The notes under the pieces are model-generated. The model made no database searches, was not told the DNA's origin, and saw nothing but the letters and a program-made list of their open reading frames with translations. 64,000 bases of DNA from Salinivibrio kushneri (lineage in GTDB: Bacteria > Pseudomonadota > Gammaproteobacteria > Enterobacterales > Vibrionaceae), in contig NZ_CP040021.1 in assembly GCF_005280275.1 (NCBI RefSeq), positions 1,389,001 through 1,453,000 on the forward strand, written 5' to 3'. The translations under genes and the position numbers were made by a program. The stretch's first letter is position 1, and every line of letters begins with the position of its first letter. Positions 19,031 through 27,807 of this stretch are shown here, in pieces.

Positions 19031-19308
19031 GTCGTTTCCTTTTTATCGAGTGTACCTCAGCCAACGAACTGTATTCATTCGCCCAAGGGCGATTTTGCAT
19101 GCCATACCTTACCGCGGCTTGGCATCGATGACTATAGATTTAACAGTTTGTTATCAAATGTTTGCGTTTACATTCAATAAATGCCGCATAATGTCAACGA
19201 AGCCTGCCAATCCCAACGGAAATATAATGTGACGACGGTTAAATTTTATAAAAATTGCGGTACTATGACGCTCATTTCGTTTTGTAACCCGTAAGGCGTT
19301 CACCACGC

Positions 19309-20481
19309 ATGCACAATCCGATCATTACATCACTTTTGGATACTGATGCTTATAAAATCAATATGCAGCAAGCAGTATTCCATCATTATCCTGATGTCCA
19401 CGTTACCGCTGACTTTTACTGCCGCAGTGATGAAGACCTCTCCTACCTATGTGAACAGGTGGTGGATCATGTCCACCATCTCGCGACATTACGGTTTCGT
19501 GAAGACGAGCTCAGCTATCTGGACTCGCTAGGTCTGTATCAAGCAGACTTTCTCGCCTTTTTGTCAGGTTTTCAATTCGATCCTGACCAGGTCACTGTCG
19601 GTATCGAAGACGGTCAATTGGCGATTCATATCGCCGGCCCCTGGCACGAGGTGATTCTCTGGGAAGTACCCCTACTGGCGATTATTTGTGAGTTGAGAAA
19701 TCGCGCCTGCTACCCTCATCACACGGTCAATGACGCGCTCACGCGTCTTGATGATAAACTTGCACATCTACCCAAAGATGGCTTTGCGGATGGGTTTCAG
19801 CTGGTGGACTTTGGCACACGACGACGGTTTTCACGCGAGGTGCACCAAGCGGTAGTGACACGACTGCACGACGTCTATCCGCCTTTAAAAGGCACCTCTA
19901 ACGTGTGGCTAGCGAAACAGCTAGGGCTCCCGCCTGTCGGCACCCAAGCACATGAGTGGTTTCAGGCCCATCAGCAGCTTGCCGGCCAGTTAGCTGACTC
20001 TCAGCAGCTTGCGTTACAAGTCTGGCTACAAGAATATCCCGATAGCCTCGGGATAGCGTTAACCGATTGCATCAACATGGATGCCTTTTTACAGGACTTT
20101 GATCGTTCACTTTGCCATGCCTTTAGCGGCTTACGTCATGACAGTGGTAACCCGATTGCGTGGGGTGAAAAGGCGATCGCGCATTATCGGGAGCATGGCA
20201 TTGATCCCAAAGATAAGACGCTGGTCTTCTCCGATAGCCTCACGCTGGCGAAGGCTGTGCACATCTATCAATACTTTGCCGACAAAGCCACGACCTCATT
20301 TGGTATTGGCACGCAGTTGACCTGTGATCTGCCCAATGTGAAAACCCTGAATGTGGTGATCAAACTTACCACCTGCCAAGGGAAACCTGTCGCCAAAATT
20401 TCTGATGAACCTAACAAAGCCATTTGTAAAGATGAGGCGCACCTCTCTGCACTAAAAGCCGCGTTCAAGTTACCGGACTAA
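19309..20481 (+). CDS. pncB: Nicotinate phosphoribosyltransferase
   Basis: PncB joins nicotinate to PRPP to make nicotinate mononucleotide, the salvage entry to NAD. The 390-residue protein begins with LLDTDAYKINMQQAVFHHYPDVHVT-type family sequence. It also has VDFGTRRRFSREVH and LRHDSGNPIAWGEKAI, where the histidine in RHDSG is the family's phosphorylated residue. AAGGCG precedes the ATG as ribosome site. It is divergent from pepN and followed by a strong terminator. E. coli PncB is 400 aa. Confidence 0.97.
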   Translation: MHNPIITSLLDTDAYKINMQQAVFHHYPDVHVTADFYCRSDEDLSYLCEQVVDHVHHLATLRFREDELSYLDSLGLYQADFLAFLSGFQFDPDQVTVGIEDGQLAIHIAGPWHEVILWEVPLLAIICELRNRACYPHHTVNDALTRLDDKLAHLPKDGFADGFQLVDFGTRRRFSREVHQAVVTRLHDVYPPLKGTSNVWLAKQLGLPPVGTQAHEWFQAHQQLAGQLADSQQLALQVWLQEYPDSLGIALTDCINMDAFLQDFDRSLCHAFSGLRHDSGNPIAWGEKAIAHYREHGIDPKDKTLVFSDSLTLAKAVHIYQYFADKATTSFGIGTQLTCDLPNVKTLNVVIKLTTCQGKPVAKISDEPNKAICKDEAHLSALKAAFKLPD

Positions 20482-20517
20482 ACCGTTGTCGGACGAGACG
20501 CTTCACACCTACAGAGA

Positions 20518-20543
20518 GGGCCGGTTAATTACCGGCCCTTTTT
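20518..20543 (+). terminator. Rho-independent terminator of pncB
   Basis: GGGCCGGT-TAATT-ACCGGCCC followed by TTTTT, 37 bp after the pncB stop. Confidence 0.93.
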
Positions 20544-20578
20544 AATCTCGACTTCTTCTACTGATATAGCCACCACCG

Positions 20579-21229
20579 CTAACGTTGGCGTTGTAACACC
20601 GCCTCCATACCAAACACCTCATTGGTTAAGCGTAAGGTATCTGAGGCGAGTTGGTACTGGGATGAATGGCGTCCTTGTTCATAAATAAGCATCAGGTTGT
20701 CACCTTCAACCAAATACACCCCGCGGTGAGTAATGGAGCGGCCATCGTTGCCACGCACCTGCATCGCGAAGAGAAAGTCTGGGCGAAGTTTCAGCGACAC
20801 ACCATCCACCGCTTCACTCACATCTTCCCCTTCAATACGGTTTGAACGCCATACACCGGAGAGATCCTCCGGCAGCAGTTTGGTAAAAACCGCCCCCTGA
20901 AGCTGCAACTGGTTATGATTCAACTGGTAGGCATGCACTTGATCCGCCCCCTGCCCATCGTACAACCGTAATGCTTGATGGTTCACCGTATATCTGCCGG
21001 CCGCCGTTTCAAGTTGCCCATCACGACGCAGCATATCAATACGAAATTCATAATGAGAATTAAACGAAAGGTTAATGGCTTTATAAGGATGACGAGCCTC
21101 TGACTCTTCCTCAGCACTAAACCAATACCATTGACCAAGCAGTAACGGGACGTCAAATCGCGCTAAGTCGTCACCGCGTACTGGCAACGCCATCACTAAG
21201 GCCACAAAAGCACCCAATAAGCAACGCAT
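20579..21229 (-). CDS. Secreted protein of unknown function with two lipocalin-like repeats
   Basis: The 216-residue protein has a cleavable signal peptide (MRCLLGAFVALVMALPVRGD; cut near residue 19). I do not recognise the family. The mature part looks like two copies of one unit. The first begins LLGQWYWFS, contains LSFNSHYEFRIDMLRRDG and ends GRYTVNHQALRLYD. The second begins LSGVWRSN, contains LKLRPDFLFAMQVRGNDG and ends GVYLVEGDNLMLIYEQG. Each has the form G-x-W, a strand with F and a turn RxDG, then G-x-Y-x-V, as in small lipocalin-like beta barrels. It is convergent with pncB and lies downstream of prc, both beyond terminators. A periplasmic location is likely; the function is unknown. 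Confidence 0.65.
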   Translation of the reverse strand: MRCLLGAFVALVMALPVRGDDLARFDVPLLLGQWYWFSAEEESEARHPYKAINLSFNSHYEFRIDMLRRDGQLETAAGRYTVNHQALRLYDGQGADQVHAYQLNHNQLQLQGAVFTKLLPEDLSGVWRSNRIEGEDVSEAVDGVSLKLRPDFLFAMQVRGNDGRSITHRGVYLVEGDNLMLIYEQGRHSSQYQLASDTLRLTNEVFGMEAVLQRQR

Positions 21230-21357
21230 ACCTTCCCCCTTATTGGCAGTGATGCCCTACCAATAAGGTTAGACGGACTTCTCAGTTTTATGCAGTTTTT
21301 TGAGCAAGATCTCGTTTCATGTTGAGTGACACCGTCTCGTCGTCACCATAATGTCAT

Positions 21358-21387
21358 AAAAAAAGCCTAGGCGAATGGCCTAGGCTT
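21358..21387 (-). terminator. Rho-independent terminator of prc
   Basis: AAGCCTAGGC and GCCTAGGCTT form a perfect 10-bp stem with a 5-nt loop, followed on the minus strand by a T-run. It lies 31 bp after the prc stop. Confidence 0.92.
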
Positions 21388-21417
21388 GGGGGGACTCGGA
21401 CAATGCCAACCTGCTAC

Positions 21418-23427
21418 CTAACGGTTGGCAGAAAGAAGATTAGCCAAATCTTTTGTGATGCTCGCGGCTTCATCTAAGTATGCATCTGGCTCTTCGTAGT
21501 CTTTAGGCACATCATCGAGCGTTTTAAAGGGGGGCTCACCCAATGCTTCCTGGCGCGTATTCAACCGCGCCAAACGCGCTTCGTCTTCCCGATCCATGTC
21601 TTTGCGACGTTTTTGTTCGTTCAAAGAAATCGTATTTTTATCTTTCTCTTCTTGGTAACGCGCAATATCTTGGCGAATGAAGTCGAATTCACGATCATCT
21701 TTGATCCGCGCTTTGTGCCTTTCGCCCAGCGTGCTTACCAGCGACGAAGGCAGCGATCTTGGTTGATAATCTGCTTTTTCAATCCGATCCCAAGGAAGCG
21801 CATTCTCCTCGACACTCTCACCGGTTTCATCCGGTGTGACGGGAGAAGGAAAGACAATATCTGGCACCACACCTTTGTTCTGGGTACTGCCACCGCTAAT
21901 CCGATAGAACTTCTGGATAGTGTATTGCACGTAACCCAGCGGTTTGTCGAACAAGTCATAAATATGGTTGAGCGAACGGTGCTGCTGTACGGTTCCTTTA
22001 CCAAAAGATTGCTCACCAAGCACGACCGCGCGATCGTAGTCTTGCATTGCCGCGGCAAAGATCTCAGACGCTGACGCACTATAGCGATTGATTAATACCG
22101 TCATCGGCCCGTCGTAGAAACGTTTGCCGTCCGTATCACTGTTCACTTTCACTCGCCCATAGCTGTCTCTGACTTGTACAATGGGGCCTTTCTCAATAAA
22201 CAAGCCACTGAGCGCAGTTGCTTCACTCAGTGCACCACCACCGTTATTGCGTAAGTCGACAACGATGCCGCTGATCCCCTTTTCTTTAAGATTGGCGATC
22301 TCTTTTTTGGTGTCATCGGCCAGCCCGACGTAAAACCCGGGGACCGTCAGTACGCCGATTTTTTCGTCACCACGCTCAATCACGTCAGATTTTACCGCGC
22401 GATCTTCTAGGCGTATTTTGTCACGGGTTAGAGTGACGTTGTAACTCTTAGCGTTAGCCCCTTCGGGCAAGATCTTGAGTTTCACCTCACTGCCTTTAGG
22501 GCCTTTAATCAGCTCGACCACATCGTCCAATCGCCAGCCAATCACATCAACAACCGCCTCGTCTTCTTGGCCCACGCCAATAATACGGTCGCCAGGTGAA
22601 AGCTGTTTGGACTTAGATGCCGGGCCACCGGCGACGAGGGAACGAATCACTGTGTATTCGTTTTTCACTTGTAACACCGCCCCTATTCCTTCGAGGGACA
22701 AGTTCATTTCCGACTGGAATTGCTCGGCATTACGTGGTGATAGGTAGCTGGTGTGTGGGTCAACTTCACGCGCAAAGGCATTCATGTAGACCTGAAACAC
22801 ATCTTCGCTGTGACTTTGGGTTAAACGCTTCAATGCGCTGTTATAACGCTTGCCCAAGGTCTCTCGGATTTCTTCATCCTCTTTCCCCGTCAAACGTAGG
22901 TTCAAAGCATCGTTTTTAACCCGTTTATCCCAAATGGCATCCAGTTCGGCTTCGTCAGCCGCCCAAGGCCGCTCCGTCCGATCTAGCACCATGCTTTCGT
23001 CAGCAGAGAAATCAAAGGGCTTGTCCAACACGCGCAGCGCGTACTGATAACGCTCAAAGCGTTTTTTCAGCACATGATTGTAAATCGCATAGGCTGCTTG
23101 TGTATCACCTTCTTTAAGCTGGTCATCTAAACGCGTTTTCCAGCGTGATAGACGTTCGACATCACCTTGGGTTAAAAACACACGGTTATAATCCAGTGTT
23201 TCCAAATAACGATCAAAAATCGCCGCTGAGAAGGCATCGTCGAGCGCGAACTGCTTATAGTGGGATCGAGTGAAACGAGAAGTTACACGCTTGGAAGCGG
23301 TTTCATGTTGGGGTTCAGCGGACAGTGAAGGGAGTTCACTGAGTTGAAAATTGGCTTCTACGGCCTGGGCAGAGGCTGCCAGCATCAAGCTGGCAGCGAT
23401 AGCCGAAACGCGGCGTCGACAAAACAT
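21418..23427 (-). CDS. prc: Tail-specific periplasmic protease Prc (Tsp)
   Basis: Prc degrades periplasmic proteins with exposed nonpolar C-termini and helps control peptidoglycan enzymes. The 669-residue protein has a signal peptide (about 1-22), a long N-terminal helical region, and a PDZ domain near residues 240-330 (LSLEGIGAVLQVKN to RIIGVGQ). The S41 protease domain has catalytic Ser452 in NRYSASASEIF and Lys477 in SFGKGTVQQ. The spacing between the two is the same as in E. coli Prc (Ser430, Lys455). It is 17 bp downstream of proQ, so the two form an operon, as in E. coli. Confidence 0.97.
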   Translation of the reverse strand: MFCRRRVSAIAASLMLAASAQAVEANFQLSELPSLSAEPQHETASKRVTSRFTRSHYKQFALDDAFSAAIFDRYLETLDYNRVFLTQGDVERLSRWKTRLDDQLKEGDTQAAYAIYNHVLKKRFERYQYALRVLDKPFDFSADESMVLDRTERPWAADEAELDAIWDKRVKNDALNLRLTGKEDEEIRETLGKRYNSALKRLTQSHSEDVFQVYMNAFAREVDPHTSYLSPRNAEQFQSEMNLSLEGIGAVLQVKNEYTVIRSLVAGGPASKSKQLSPGDRIIGVGQEDEAVVDVIGWRLDDVVELIKGPKGSEVKLKILPEGANAKSYNVTLTRDKIRLEDRAVKSDVIERGDEKIGVLTVPGFYVGLADDTKKEIANLKEKGISGIVVDLRNNGGGALSEATALSGLFIEKGPIVQVRDSYGRVKVNSDTDGKRFYDGPMTVLINRYSASASEIFAAAMQDYDRAVVLGEQSFGKGTVQQHRSLNHIYDLFDKPLGYVQYTIQKFYRISGGSTQNKGVVPDIVFPSPVTPDETGESVEENALPWDRIEKADYQPRSLPSSLVSTLGERHKARIKDDREFDFIRQDIARYQEEKDKNTISLNEQKRRKDMDREDEARLARLNTRQEALGEPPFKTLDDVPKDYEEPDAYLDEAASITKDLANLLSANR

Positions 23428-23444
23428 GCGTCGAGGAGTCTCCT

Positions 23445-24101
23445 TTAGGCGCTGAGGTGCTCCGCTTTTACTAACATGGTTAACCCGTTAGTCAGGCGAA
23501 CACGCACCTCATCCTTGTTAATTTCAACAATGGTCGCTGGCAGATTACCGTTGCCCATGTTCACATTCACGTCTTTACCTACGACAACGTCGTTGGCGTT
23601 GAGTTCGCGACGTGGCTCACTCTCTTTCTTAGTCATTTTAGCGGGCTTTGGTTTACTCGTACGGCCTTTCGCTGATTGCGCAGCCGCCTTTTTGCCTTTT
23701 GGTGCGGCTTTACCCGCATTTTTCGCCTGGCCTTCTGACTTTTTCGCTTGTTGCTGCTTACGACGCTCTGCCGCACGCGCTTTGCTTTCTGACAAGGTCT
23801 GCGCAGCATGGTCGATATGCTCTTGCTCAAGCTCGCCACACGCATTGCCATCAAGGTCAACGCGTGACGCCCCTGGTTTCACGCTGTGCAGATAACGCCA
23901 GGAAGACGTGTACTGACGAAGCGCAGCGCGCAATTGGGTTTTGCTTACCTTGGGATCGCCTTCAAGACGTGTCGCAAGATCTTGAAAAATACCAATTTTT
24001 AACGGCTTGGCTTCGCCTTCAACAGTAAAACATTTAGGGAAACGTTCAGCAATGTAGGCAATGACTTCTTTGCTGTTCGCGAGCTTTTCAGTATTTTCCA
24101 T
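23445..24101 (-). CDS. proQ: RNA chaperone ProQ
   Basis: ProQ is a global RNA-binding protein acting on small RNAs and mRNA 3' ends. The 218-residue protein has the N-terminal FinO/ProQ domain (about 1-120: [30 protein letters not shown], split here by no gap). A lysine/alanine/glutamine-rich linker covers about 120-165, and a C-terminal Tudor-like domain ends in [19 protein letters not shown] chose the ATG at 24101, which has AGGAA eight bases upstream, rather than an in-frame start 30 bp earlier. It is followed by prc after 17 bp. Divergent msrC lies upstream on the same strand side. Confidence 0.95.
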   Translation of the reverse strand: MENTEKLANSKEVIAYIAERFPKCFTVEGEAKPLKIGIFQDLATRLEGDPKVSKTQLRAALRQYTSSWRYLHSVKPGASRVDLDGNACGELEQEHIDHAAQTLSESKARAAERRKQQQAKKSEGQAKNAGKAAPKGKKAAAQSAKGRTSKPKPAKMTKKESEPRRELNANDVVVGKDVNVNMGNGNLPATIVEINKDEVRVRLTNGLTMLVKAEHLSA

Positions 24102-24215
24102 GTTTTTTCCTGGCCTGCTGCGAGAAACCACAGCAGCGTATCTACGTGTATTTAAGTATGAAAGTGGTGCGTATTATAGATACCTGATATGAAAAAACTA
24201 CCAAGATTGGCGAAA

Positions 24216-24674
24216 TCACAAGTGTTTTTGCATTTCTTTGACCAAAGTAGCCAGTCCATGTTCATCTTCTTGGTCAAAGCGACCGATACTTGGACTATCA
24301 ATATCCAGTACTGCCTGTAATTGGCCATTGACCCGAACAGGCACCACAATTTCCGAGTTACTCGCCGCGTCACACGCGATATGTCCTTCAAAGGCGTGAA
24401 CATCTTCTACTCGCATCACGGTATCTTGGCGATAGGCCGCCCCACATACCCCTTTGTCATAAGGGATGCGTACACAGGCTGGTTGGCCTTGAAACGGGCC
24501 GAGCACTAACTCTGCGCCTTCGTCGAGATAGAAACCCACCCAGTTAATATCTTCAAGCTGGCTATTGAGTAACGCACTTATATTCGCCAGTTTTGCAATA
24601 AGGTTGGGTTCCCCTTCACATAACGCAACCGCTTGTTGGGTTAACAAACGGTAAAAATCAGCTTTGTTTTCCAT
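24216..24674 (-). CDS. msrC: Free methionine-(R)-sulfoxide reductase (GAF domain)
   Basis: MsrC (YebR) reduces free methionine-R-sulfoxide. The 152-residue protein is one GAF domain. It shows NWVGFYL and LGPFQGQPACVRI, then GVCGAA and HIACDAASNSEIVVP, which place the three cysteines used by the family. The length is typical (E. coli about 165 aa). It lies upstream of proQ on the same strand with a 114-bp gap, and is divergent from the ABC exporter-letAB cluster. In E. coli the same gene is next to letA (yebS), so the context agrees. Confidence 0.94.
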   Translation of the reverse strand: MENKADFYRLLTQQAVALCEGEPNLIAKLANISALLNSQLEDINWVGFYLDEGAELVLGPFQGQPACVRIPYDKGVCGAAYRQDTVMRVEDVHAFEGHIACDAASNSEIVVPVRVNGQLQAVLDIDSPSIGRFDQEDEHGLATLVKEMQKHL

Positions 24675-24750
24675 AAATCACTGCATCTCAAACAACAAGA
24701 CCATTACAATAGAAATAATCCAAAGACTTTTCAATTGAGTAACCCTATTT

Positions 24751-26550
24751 ATGATCACTTGGCGCTGGCTTCTTGACCAAGCTCGACCCCATCGCACTCG
24801 GCTTATTTGGGCCAATGTGGTAGCCATTGCGGCCACCTTGGTCAGTGTGCCTATTCCGTTACTCATGCCATTATTGGTCGATGAGGTATTGCTAGACAAG
24901 CCAGACTGGGGGCTTGCGGTACTCAACACCCTGCTCCCAACGAGCTGGCAGCATGCGGCCGTCTATATCGCCGCTGTGTTGGTGATTGTCGTGTTGATGC
25001 GTGTGATTAGCCAGGGACTCAATATTTTACAAAGCCGCCAGTTCACGCTCGTCGGCAAAGCGATTACCTACAAGATTCGCCAACACTTGATTGCCAAGCT
25101 CGGGCGGATCAGTATGCGTGAATACGAATTACGCGGGAGTGGCGGCCTTACCTCTCACCTTGTCACCGATGTCGAAACCATCGATAAGTTTATTGGTACC
25201 ACACTAAGCAAGTTTATTATTGGTCTGTTGACGGTGACTGGCACCGCGGTTGTCCTACTTTGGATTGATTGGCGACTCGGTCTGTTCATCTTGCTAATTA
25301 ATCCCATTGTCGTGGCATTAAGCCGCACCCTTGGCCAACGGGTTAAGCATCTTAAAACAGAAGAAAACCAATCTTTTGAGCGTTTCCAGCAACGTCTCGT
25401 GGATACGTTAGACGGCTTGTATCAACTTCGTGCCGCCAATCGAGAGCGTGAATATTTACGTCAACTTGACCACAGTGCCAGTGAAATTAAAGACAGTGCT
25501 GACAAGTATGCCTGGCAGTCAGAAGCCGCAGGACGTTTATCATTTTTGATGTTCTTGATCGGTTTTGAGCTGTTTCGCGCCGTGGCCATGGGCATGGTCT
25601 TTTTCAGCGATTTGTCGATTGGTCTGATGTTTGCGGTATTTGGCTATTTGTGGTTTATGCTCGGCCCGGTCCAAGAGCTGCTAGGGATCCAATTTGCTTG
25701 GTACAGTGCTAAAGCCGCAATGACACGTATTAATGAGGTTTTACAACTGGCCGAAGAGCCGCGTCGACCCGCGGGCATTGATCCCAGTCGTATCGCCACC
25801 CACGCACAGGGCTCGGGCTTAACGGTCGAAATTGATAACCTATGCTTCTCTTACGATGAGGATAAATCGGTACTCAATGGTTTAAGCATGGATATCCCTG
25901 CCGGCCAGCGTGTCGCATTAGTCGGTGCCAGTGGCGGCGGAAAATCAACCCTAATTCAGTTGCTGTTAGGACTATATCCGGTAGAACAAGGGGATATACG
26001 CTTTAACGGCCACTCGATTAATCATGTCGACATGGATGCCCTCCGTCATCAAATTGCCGTGGTATTGCAACAGCCTGTACTGTTTAATGATACGTTGAGA
26101 AATAACTTATGCTTGGGGCGTCATCTCGCTGACACCGCGCTTTGGCAAGCTATAGAGCACGCCCAATTGGGGGATGTGGTGACACAGCTCACCGACGGAC
26201 TCGATACACCGCTTGGACGCCAAGGGATCCGTTTATCTGGCGGTCAGCGACAACGCGTGGCGATTGCACGCATGCTACTGAGTGACCCTAAACTGGTTAT
26301 CTTGGATGAAGCCACGTCAGCGCTAGATACGGCCACTGAGCGCGCGCTGCACCAAGCAATGCAAACATTTTTGGCGGGACGGACAACCCTTATCGTTGCT
26401 CACCGTCTCTCGGCAGTTAAAGAAGCCGATCTGATTTATGTGTTGGATGAAGGGCAAGTGACCCAACAAGGCACGCACACAGAGCTTGTTAATGCGCCCG
26501 GGGTCTATCAAACCTTGTATGGGCCAATACAACAGGCGGCGGGAAAGTAG
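24751..26550 (+). CDS. ABC exporter, fused membrane and ATPase domains
   Basis: The 599-residue half-transporter has six membrane segments in about residues 15-310, then an ATPase domain from about 355. Walker A is GASGGGKST, the signature LSGGQRQRVAIARM, Walker B LVILDEATSALD and the H-loop AHRLSAV. It is of the MsbA/MDR homodimer type. The substrate is not evident. Its stop is 3 bp before letA, so it is co-transcribed with letAB here; E. coli letAB has no such partner. A link to lipid or drug export is possible but only inferred from position. Confidence 0.85.
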   Translation: MITWRWLLDQARPHRTRLIWANVVAIAATLVSVPIPLLMPLLVDEVLLDKPDWGLAVLNTLLPTSWQHAAVYIAAVLVIVVLMRVISQGLNILQSRQFTLVGKAITYKIRQHLIAKLGRISMREYELRGSGGLTSHLVTDVETIDKFIGTTLSKFIIGLLTVTGTAVVLLWIDWRLGLFILLINPIVVALSRTLGQRVKHLKTEENQSFERFQQRLVDTLDGLYQLRAANREREYLRQLDHSASEIKDSADKYAWQSEAAGRLSFLMFLIGFELFRAVAMGMVFFSDLSIGLMFAVFGYLWFMLGPVQELLGIQFAWYSAKAAMTRINEVLQLAEEPRRPAGIDPSRIATHAQGSGLTVEIDNLCFSYDEDKSVLNGLSMDIPAGQRVALVGASGGGKSTLIQLLLGLYPVEQGDIRFNGHSINHVDMDALRHQIAVVLQQPVLFNDTLRNNLCLGRHLADTALWQAIEHAQLGDVVTQLTDGLDTPLGRQGIRLSGGQRQRVAIARMLLSDPKLVILDEATSALDTATERALHQAMQTFLAGRTTLIVAHRLSAVKEADLIYVLDEGQVTQQGTHTELVNAPGVYQTLYGPIQQAAGK

Positions 26551-26553
26551 ACC

Positions 26554-27807
26554 ATGACACAATCACCAGACAAACCATGGGCGACGTCTCCACCTTTAAC
26601 GAGGTGTTCGGGGTGCGATCTGGTGTTACAACCGTGCCAAACAGGCTCCGATCACCTAGCGATCTGTCCACGCTGCGCCACCAAGCTCGCACACGGACGG
26701 CGGCTCTCTTTTAATGGGGAAATAGCCTTAGCGCTGACGATTTTGGTGCTGTTTCTGCCCGCTCACCTTCTGCCACTCCTTTCCATCGATTTACTGGGAA
26801 AAACCATCACCACATCCGTGCTTACCGGTGCCGAGATACTTTGGTCTTCATTTCCATTTGTCGCCAGCCTCGTCATATTCTGTGCGTCATTCGCACCGCT
26901 TTTATTTACCTGTGCCTTATTGGTACTGCACCTCTCTCGACGCCGACAATCTATCCGATGGTTTCGTCCAGCGGTGCGCGTGATTGCGCACAGCCGCCAC
27001 TGGGTGATGGCGGATGTTTTAATGGTTAGCTTAGCCATCGCCTGTTTTAAAATCCAAGATTATGCCACCCTGCACTTTTCCGTAGGGCTTGCCTGCTATG
27101 CAACGATACAAATCTTGCTATCGGTTTTACTGGTGCGGGTCAACACGCAAAGATATTGGGATGCGTTTACACAACCAACGCCGCTGCCCAATCATACGCC
27201 ACTGATGCGCTGCGACCACTGTGGGCTGACTCAAACCGTCAAGCAAGACACTCGATGTCACCGATGCCACCAAGTGCTTCATCCTCGTCTGATACGTAGC
27301 GAACAAAAAACCTGGGCCTGTTTGATCACCGCTACCATTTTTCTGTTTCCGGCCAACCTATTCCCAATCTCCATTTTGTTCTCCAACGGCATTCGACTTG
27401 AAGACACCATTTTTTCTGGGGTCGCGAGTCTGATTAATAATGGGATGCCAGGCATCGCTGCGATCATTTTTACTGCCAGTATCGTCGTGCCCGTTGCAAA
27501 GATACTAGGGCTAAGTTTGATATTAATAAGCTTACGGTGCACCACCGCCATCACACCACGTCAACATATGTGGCTATACCGAGGCGTGAAATGGATTGGA
27601 AAGTGGTCGATGATGGATTTATTCGTGATTGCGTTTATGGTCGCCTTAGTCGATCGTGGTCGCATTATGGACTTTATGCCTGGACCGGGTGCCATTGCAT
27701 TCGGCTTGGTCGTGGTATTAACCATGCTTGCTACTGAATTTCTGGATACGCGTTTGATATGGGATCATCATGAGCGACAAACAAGACATACCCTCACCGA
27801 TCGTTAA
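26554..27807 (+). CDS. letA: LetA (YebS), PqiA-family membrane protein
   Basis: LetA is the inner-membrane partner of LetB in lipid transport between inner and outer membrane. The 417-residue protein has two PqiA modules. Each starts with a zinc-ribbon-like cysteine cluster (CSGCDLVLQPC with CPRC, and CDHCGLTQTV with CHRCHQ) and continues with four membrane segments. The second module shows the family block FPANLFPISI. It is 3 bp after the ABC exporter gene and overlaps letB by 38 bp, so the three are one operon. Confidence 0.92.
   Translation: MTQSPDKPWATSPPLTRCSGCDLVLQPCQTGSDHLAICPRCATKLAHGRRLSFNGEIALALTILVLFLPAHLLPLLSIDLLGKTITTSVLTGAEILWSSFPFVASLVIFCASFAPLLFTCALLVLHLSRRRQSIRWFRPAVRVIAHSRHWVMADVLMVSLAIACFKIQDYATLHFSVGLACYATIQILLSVLLVRVNTQRYWDAFTQPTPLPNHTPLMRCDHCGLTQTVKQDTRCHRCHQVLHPRLIRSEQKTWACLITATIFLFPANLFPISILFSNGIRLEDTIFSGVASLINNGMPGIAAIIFTASIVVPVAKILGLSLILISLRCTTAITPRQHMWLYRGVKWIGKWSMMDLFVIAFMVALVDRGRIMDFMPGPGAIAFGLVVVLTMLATEFLDTRLIWDHHERQTRHTLTDR

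Noticed and set aside
19151-19170. PurR-like half site before pncB
   Set aside because: Only one half matches; four mismatches overall to the palindrome.
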